A stretch of 64,000 nt of DNA, from NCBI GenBank assembly GCA_021234155.1, contig JAJEKV010000192.1, positions 331,001-395,000 of the forward strand. Reading direction: 5' to 3'. The notes under the pieces were generated by a model. It was given only the letters and a program-made list of their open reading frames with translations. It did not search any database and was not told where the DNA came from. Positions 59,775 to 64,000 of this stretch are shown here, piece by piece. The translations under genes were made by a program, and so were the position numbers. Numbering within the stretch: the first letter of the stretch is position 1; each line of letters opens with the position of its first letter. Source of the stretch: Isoetes taiwanensis (Eukaryota > Streptophyta > Lycopodiopsida > Isoetales > Isoetaceae).

Positions 59775-60214
59775 AAATGAGATATTACATTTTTAGACAT
59801 GCCAAATTTTGACCTGTATCATTTTGTGAATGGCGGGTATAATGACGTTATTTCAAACAAGGTGTAATGATGTTATCAAAGGATCGAGTAGTGCTCATAG
59901 TAAAAGCATCGAGACTTCCAAATCGCTCTTTCGTTTTCTGTTTGACGAGTAAAGGCATTGAGACTTCCCAATCTCTTTTATCCTGGCTTAGTCTCTTTTG
60001 TTTGTCCTCTTTGCTCACCCTGGCTCACCCTGGCTGAGTCTCCTTCGTTTCCTGTTTATCGTATCTAATTTGCCCCCTAGGATGACATCGCTCACTCAGG
60101 TGGCGAATTAGATATGTTAAGCAGGAAACTCGAAAAGGGAGTAAGCCAAGAGCGCGACCCTCTTGGATGGTCATGGTTGGATGGTGAGTGAGTCAAAACA
60201 TCTGCACACGCAAC
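59775..60214. repeat. Spacer with GCATCGAGACTTCC words
   Basis: GCATCGAGACTTCC at 59906-59919 and GCATTGAGACTTCCC at 59955-59969 recur at 60560-60574 and, inverted, at 60664-60678. CTGGCTCACC is duplicated at about 60017-60036. Such scattered words are typical of transposon subterminal regions. No gene. Confidence 0.5.
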
Positions 60215-60515
60215 CCTCTTGAATGGTTGTCAGGTCACCAGGCCTTATATTCTCCATGGCAAACAATATAGACTTCTCGAAATTCTTGTTACCTCCTTTA
60301 GAAGGAGCGAGCTTTGCTCTGACTCTCTTTTGCGTGTCTCTGTGTCAATGTATCTTAGATACTTTGCTAGGTTATATTACATAAAGACGCGCAAAATGGG
60401 GGTCGGAGCAGAAATCGTTCGTTCTAGAGGAGGTTACAAGGTTTTTGAGTACTCTATTTTTATTGTGGCCACGGAGGATATAAGGCCTAGTGGTTGCTTG
60501 CGATTCTGTGGGTTC
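60215..60515. repeat. Large foldback, ~130-bp arms
   Basis: The left arm (about 60225-60350) CCAGGCCTTATATTCTCC, then GTTACCTCCTTTAGAA and TTTTGCGTGTCT, is mirrored by the right arm (about 60385-60500), which on the minus strand reads CTAGGCCTTATATCCTCC, then GTAACCTCCTCTAGAA and TTTTGCGCGTCT. Arms are about 75-80% complementary around a 30-50 nt loop. The 102-codon plus ORF through it is not credible as a gene. Confidence 0.75.
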
Positions 60516-60558
60516 ATTAGATATTAGTGATTGAAGCAAGCTTTGACTCCTGAAATTA

Positions 60559-60679
60559 AGCATCGAGACTTCCCCGTTTTTCTTTCCCCCCGGCTCTTTG
60601 GGCAATGTAGCTTAGTTTACATGCTAAGTTCCATTGTCCAAAGAGCCGGGAAAAAAGAAGATTGGGACGTCTCGATGCC
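60559..60679. repeat. Second foldback with CCCGGCTCTTTGG arms
   Basis: CCCGGCTCTTTGGGCAATGT (from 60589) pairs with ATTGTCCAAAGAGCCGGG (to 60650), 24 of 27 positions complementary, around a 8-nt loop. Outer arms GCATCGAGACTTCCC and GGGACGTCTCGATGC extend the stem to about 55 bp. Confidence 0.85.
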
Positions 60680-60872
60680 TGGACCCACGTCTCGAGGCGT
60701 CAGAGGTGAGAGCGCACTCTAATTTCAAGCCAAAGTGGTGCCTGGGCGTTGTCCATCTATATAGTGGCTATTAGGCACCAAATCATGGAACATCCTAACT
60801 CCTTCTATTGATGGAGAACCTTGAGCATCACTATGACTTGAAATTGGAGGACGCGTCCCCTTTGGCACGTTA

Positions 60873-61575
60873 ACTTTGGTACGACAAATCGGCATTTGGA
60901 TGCCATCTGGACCTATAATTTGTACCTCCATTCCTTTGGGTGGCACATGCCATGCAAACCCATTTGGGTATTCAGAGCATGTGCCACCCGGAGGAATAGA
61001 GTCACGCATTATAGGTCCAGATAGCATTCAAAGCCCAATTTGGCATACCGAAGTGCCAAATCGGCATTTGGATGCCATCTGGACCTATAATTTGTACCTC
61101 CATTCCTTTGGGTGGCACGTGCCATGCAAACCCATTTGGGTATTCAGAGCATGTGCCACCCAGAGGAATAGAGTACAGATTATAGGTCCAGATAGCATTC
61201 AAAGCCCAATTTGGCATACCGAAGTGCCAAATCGGCATTTGGATGCCATCTGGACCTATAATTTGTACCTCCATTCCTTTGGGTGGCACGTGCCATGCAA
61301 ACCCATTTGGGTATTCCGAGCATGTGCCACCCAGAGGAATAGAGTACAGATTATAGGTCCAGATAGCATTCAAAGCCCAATTTGGCATACCGAAGTGCCA
61401 AATCGGCATTTGGATGCCATCTGGACCTATAATTTGTACCTCCATTCCTTTGGGTGGCACGTGCCATGCAAACCCATTTGGGTATTCAGAGCATGTGCCA
61501 CCCAGAGGAATAGAGTACAGATTATAGGTCCAGATAGCATTCAAAGCCCAATTTGGCATACCAAAGTTATTCCCG
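60873..61575. repeat. Tandem array of four 164-bp palindromic units
   Basis: Starting near TCGGCATTTGGATGCCATCT, a unit of about 164 bp is repeated four times with 95-99% identity. Each unit is itself an inverted repeat: its first ~70 bp (ATCTGGACCTATAATTTGTA, then CCATTCCTTTGGGTGGCAC) are mirrored by its last ~70 bp (minus strand ATCTGGACCTATAATCTGTA, then CTATTCCTCTGGGTGGCACA). As a result long ORFs appear on both strands (262 codons plus, 185 codons minus), encoding near-identical repeats. These are treated as by-products, not genes. Confidence 0.9.
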
Positions 61576-61935
61576 ACTTGGGTACCGAAGTACCTTGTGA
61601 ACCTTCTGATGGATCATATTCGTCCGGGCTGGTCCGAGGCTGTTTGGCCCCTTCGCATGCGTAGATTACTTCTCATCAGCAAGATTCTGGCGCATGCGAA
61701 GAGGCAAGCAGCAACGGAGGTATGATCCGAGGAAGGTTTTCAGGGCACTGCGGTTACACATGAATGAAACATGAAAGAAACATAGAGAAAACTATCATAC
61801 ATTAACGAAACATTTGTGACAAAAAATTATAACCAAAAACTTCTTTTTTATTAATCGTGCCAGGGACGGTTACAATAGTATGAAAATCCTCAAGACCAAT
61901 TACAACAGACTGAAGATACTCATCACATCATTTTT
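61576..61935. other. Spacer between palindrome array and hAT transposase
   Basis: It contains an imperfect inverted pair around CTTCGCATGCG (61650) and CGCATGCGAAGAGG (61691). CAGGGCACTGCGG at 61741 is a possible hAT end for the transposase gene alone. Confidence 0.4.
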
Positions 61936-64000
61936 CTAGGCAGCGGCTTCTTCATCAGTTTCATCATTCGCAGTTCCATCCTCTTCTTCCTGGGGACCTA
62001 GGTTCAACCTCCGATGACCCTTTCCTTTAGTGAAACGTCCTCGAGACGTGTTTCTTCTAGCCCGTGGCATGTTTGTCAAGGTAAAGCGCGAAGGTGAGTC
62101 CGCTGGATTACGTAGGCCAGTCAAGTCATCAACTGCATTGCTCGAACCTGGCCTTTCTGTATCAGACTCCTCGGTATCCTCGCTGTCGGCTGATCCGTCT
62201 GAGAATATGGCTTGGTCTATATCATCTTCGTCATCAACGAAGTGGGTACGTTGAATGTCTTCATCAACATGGCTTGCAAAAGATTTATTGCAAGCATCTC
62301 GTCCTCACCGCCTTCGAGCCGTCCTCTTCCACCGGAATCGTGCATCCATGAAAGGAAATCAGCTTATCGATTCGCGGATGTACCACTCGCTACGATTCAA
62401 TAGCCGCCCGGTTTGAGAAGTTGTATACAAGTTTGTCTGCGCCTTCTTATGTAGCAAGCGATTGCGGGTGACGCCGCGTGTATGTACTTATAGGCACTCA
62501 ATTCCTCTCACTTGCACTATTGGAAGATACCAAAGAGAGGATAGTCATTGCAATTGCCCCGCAAGGTATCGATAACTTGCCCATGGGCTTGCCACCATGC
62601 ATATGATTCCATATTTGGTTCCTTCTTATGACTCTCCAAAGTCGTCGTGAAGCTCTTCATCTGCCCACCTTCCACTCAGGTTCTGGTATTCAGTTAACTT
62701 CGGCAATGAAAAGCTTGTAGTCCGAGCTGTTGGGATAGAACATTTTTGCAACCTTCTTCAACGAGCCCATCACTTCTTTATCTGTATGCTGGTCCATATC
62801 GTGGTTGTGTGGGTCTAAGGCATGCACGGCGCCATGAAGATCATTGTATGACTTCTTCCATCGTTCATTGAAGTCTCTGAGTAGTGCTGCGCGCTTAGCA
62901 TTGTCAAATGGCGCATTGGGCCCATCACGTTCTAGGAAGGATTGAATAGAGTGCCAACACCTCCAGACCTTTCGGTTTGCCTTGAAGAATCAAGGGTTTT
63001 GATGGCATGACAAACAGGTTGCATGCACCTCACAACATTTTTTACACCTTTCCAAAATGTCTCCCGCCCAAGCATTTCTCGAAGGGCAGCAGCTTGCTGT
63101 CGGTGTTTGGTGGCATTTTTCCCTTTCTGCCTTCTTTCCCAATCAAAAAACTCTGTATGATTAAAGGTTGAGATAATCCAATCACGACACTTCAGCACTC
63201 TTTCAAGACAGATATAATTGGAACCAAACCGAGTTTGCCCAGGATTCATGAGTGCTAGGCTCTTCTGACGCAATGACTTATAAATGGCATAAATTGCCGG
63301 CTTCTTTGTGATGAATTTTACAAGCCGACGCGCTTTCTGAATGGGATCTTTGAACCACGTGTGCTGTGAGAACCAGTCCTTCAAAGAATAGGTTCGGGGC
63401 AATGGCATTGGCAACTAGTAGCATGCAACCCCACGGAAATTGGACTCCAATAATTGACCCGCTAGCTTGCAATTAGACGCGTTATCCATTACAACTTGAA
63501 ATATTCTCTTCGGTCCAAAACTCTCTATCACGGCCTTTGTTTTCTGAAAAATCCAATCTCCGGTCACTTGGTCAGTTTGGTTTCTCACGGTTTTCAAAAA
63601 TACTTCACCCCCGGATACGATCATGAAATTAATAAGATGGTCCTTGTTTACATTGCTCCAACCATCATCACTAATGAAGTCGGGCGGCGCTTGGTCCACC
63701 GCGACACAACTTCATCTCCACCCTCTCAACCATTTTTCCATGTATTTCATCAACCATTTTATTGTTGGCATGCTTGTATGAAGGCAGTCTAAAAGCCGGT
63801 CCTGCTTTGGCAACTTCCTGGAAGGCTTCTTTCATTGCTTTGTGCTCCAAAATATGTGGAGACAACCCAGCATATAAAAATGCCTCTACAACCTTCAGTT
63901 GTGTCTTCTTCAATTGCTCTGATGTTAAGCAATGATCAACCCTCTGTTGCTTCGTCTGTCTTTCCACTATTTCAATTGTCTCTATCATTCTCTGTTCTCC
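61936..64000 (-). pseudogene. hAT-family transposase (DUF659 type), frameshifted, runs off right edge
   Basis: Minus-strand pieces follow hAT order. 63988-63700: FLYAGLSPHILEHKAMKEAF (helical region before the catalytic core). 63699-63415: FISDDGWSNVNKDHLINFMI with the first RNase H-fold Asp, and FQVVMDNASNCKLAGQLLES with the second (the DUF659 DNASN motif). 63414-62932: WFKDPIQKARRLVKFITKKP, TRFGSNYICLERVL and FDWERRQKG, as in the alpha-helical insertion. About 62630-62520: ILSLVSSNSASERN, the C-terminal dimerisation region before the final Glu/SERxFS block. 62124-61936: a basic/acidic tail. At least three frame changes and several stops make it non-functional. The N-terminal BED zinc finger would lie beyond the window. 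Confidence 0.88.

Larger units (their letters stand above)
54964..64000. mobile_element. Candidate large hAT-like element, left end (right end outside window)
   Basis: LTR3 stops at 54963 and CAGGGATAGGTTCTATACGT begins, the same terminus as the 0.6-kb element at 28812-29422. CAGGG ends are typical of hAT elements. A GC-rich motif CTCGCCGGCCGGAAAAAA follows at about 55049, as in the short element. Then come subterminal words GTCAGACGC and TTTCGGCGT (55083-55270). Inside lie a kinase gene and a coiled-coil/RING gene on the plus strand, foldbacks and palindromes (60215-61575), and a hAT transposase relic on the minus strand whose 3' end faces this terminus. That all of this is one element is inference. 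A second CAGGG at 61741 could instead be the transposase's own end. Confidence 0.5.

Noticed and set aside
60876-61664. 262-codon plus-strand ORF and 185-codon minus-strand ORF
   Set aside because: Both arise from the same tandem palindromic units and encode the same peptide repeats on opposite strands; there is no start context, domain or non-repeat sequence.
54950-62680. CACCTTCCACTCAGG present at both ~54952 and ~62667, as a target duplication of the large element
   Set aside because: At 62667 it is part of the transposase coding strand and at 54952 it is LTR sequence plus the terminus. It is not adjacent to an inverted terminus, so it is best treated as coincidence.

Overview
This window looks like nuclear DNA of a vascular land plant with a large, repeat-rich genome. 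A fern or a similar non-seed lineage fits best, judging from the style of the long PLS-type pentatricopeptide (PPR) protein, the PHT1 phosphate transporter and the heavy load of decayed transposons; this is inference, because nothing in the sequence fixes the species. No rRNA gene, intact tRNA gene or CRISPR array is present. Genes are sparse, most have introns, and most long open frames are shadows or transposon relics.

Four loci look like host genes. They are the open exon of a ParB/sulfiredoxin-fold-like protein running off the left edge (1-776, minus), a two-exon PPR gene (9090-11982, minus), a four-exon gene for a small COA1-like mitochondrial protein (24226-25302, plus) and an intronless PHT1 phosphate transporter (38824-40497, minus) with a TATA box and two P1BS-type phosphate-starvation sites upstream. 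Decayed host genes are an aldo/keto reductase fragment (about 4.35-4.72 kb), a PPR pseudogene (28.7-30.6 kb), an unprocessed ubiquitin-conjugating E2 pseudogene (36.4-37.0 kb) and two leucine-rich-repeat scraps (46.3-47.1 kb).

Mobile DNA fills much of the rest. There is a broken Ty1/copia polyprotein (18.3-21.5 kb) cut off exactly at an LTR-like sequence; a dead LINE (27.4-28.7 kb); two Helitron-type 3' ends (12.1 and 47.1 kb), the first only about 115 bp upstream of the PPR start codon; a CACTA element (43.6-45.5 kb) that carries a LINE fragment and sits inside an antisense LTR; and a non-coding LTR retrotransposon in a tandem LTR-internal-LTR-internal-LTR array (48.0-55.0 kb).

The most unusual region is 54964 to the right edge. 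It starts with a hAT-like terminus (CAGGGATAGGTTC) and subterminal repeats. It then holds an intact 564-residue protein-kinase-like ORF, a second gene with coiled-coil and RING-like segments (frameshifted), two large foldback sequences, a tandem array of palindromes, and a decayed hAT transposase on the opposite strand. A 0.6-kb element at 28.8 kb shares the same terminus and an internal GC-rich motif, so this is a repeated family. I read 54964-64000 as most likely the left part of one large hAT-like element with kinase and RING cargo. The alternative is nested elements, and the right end lies outside the window.
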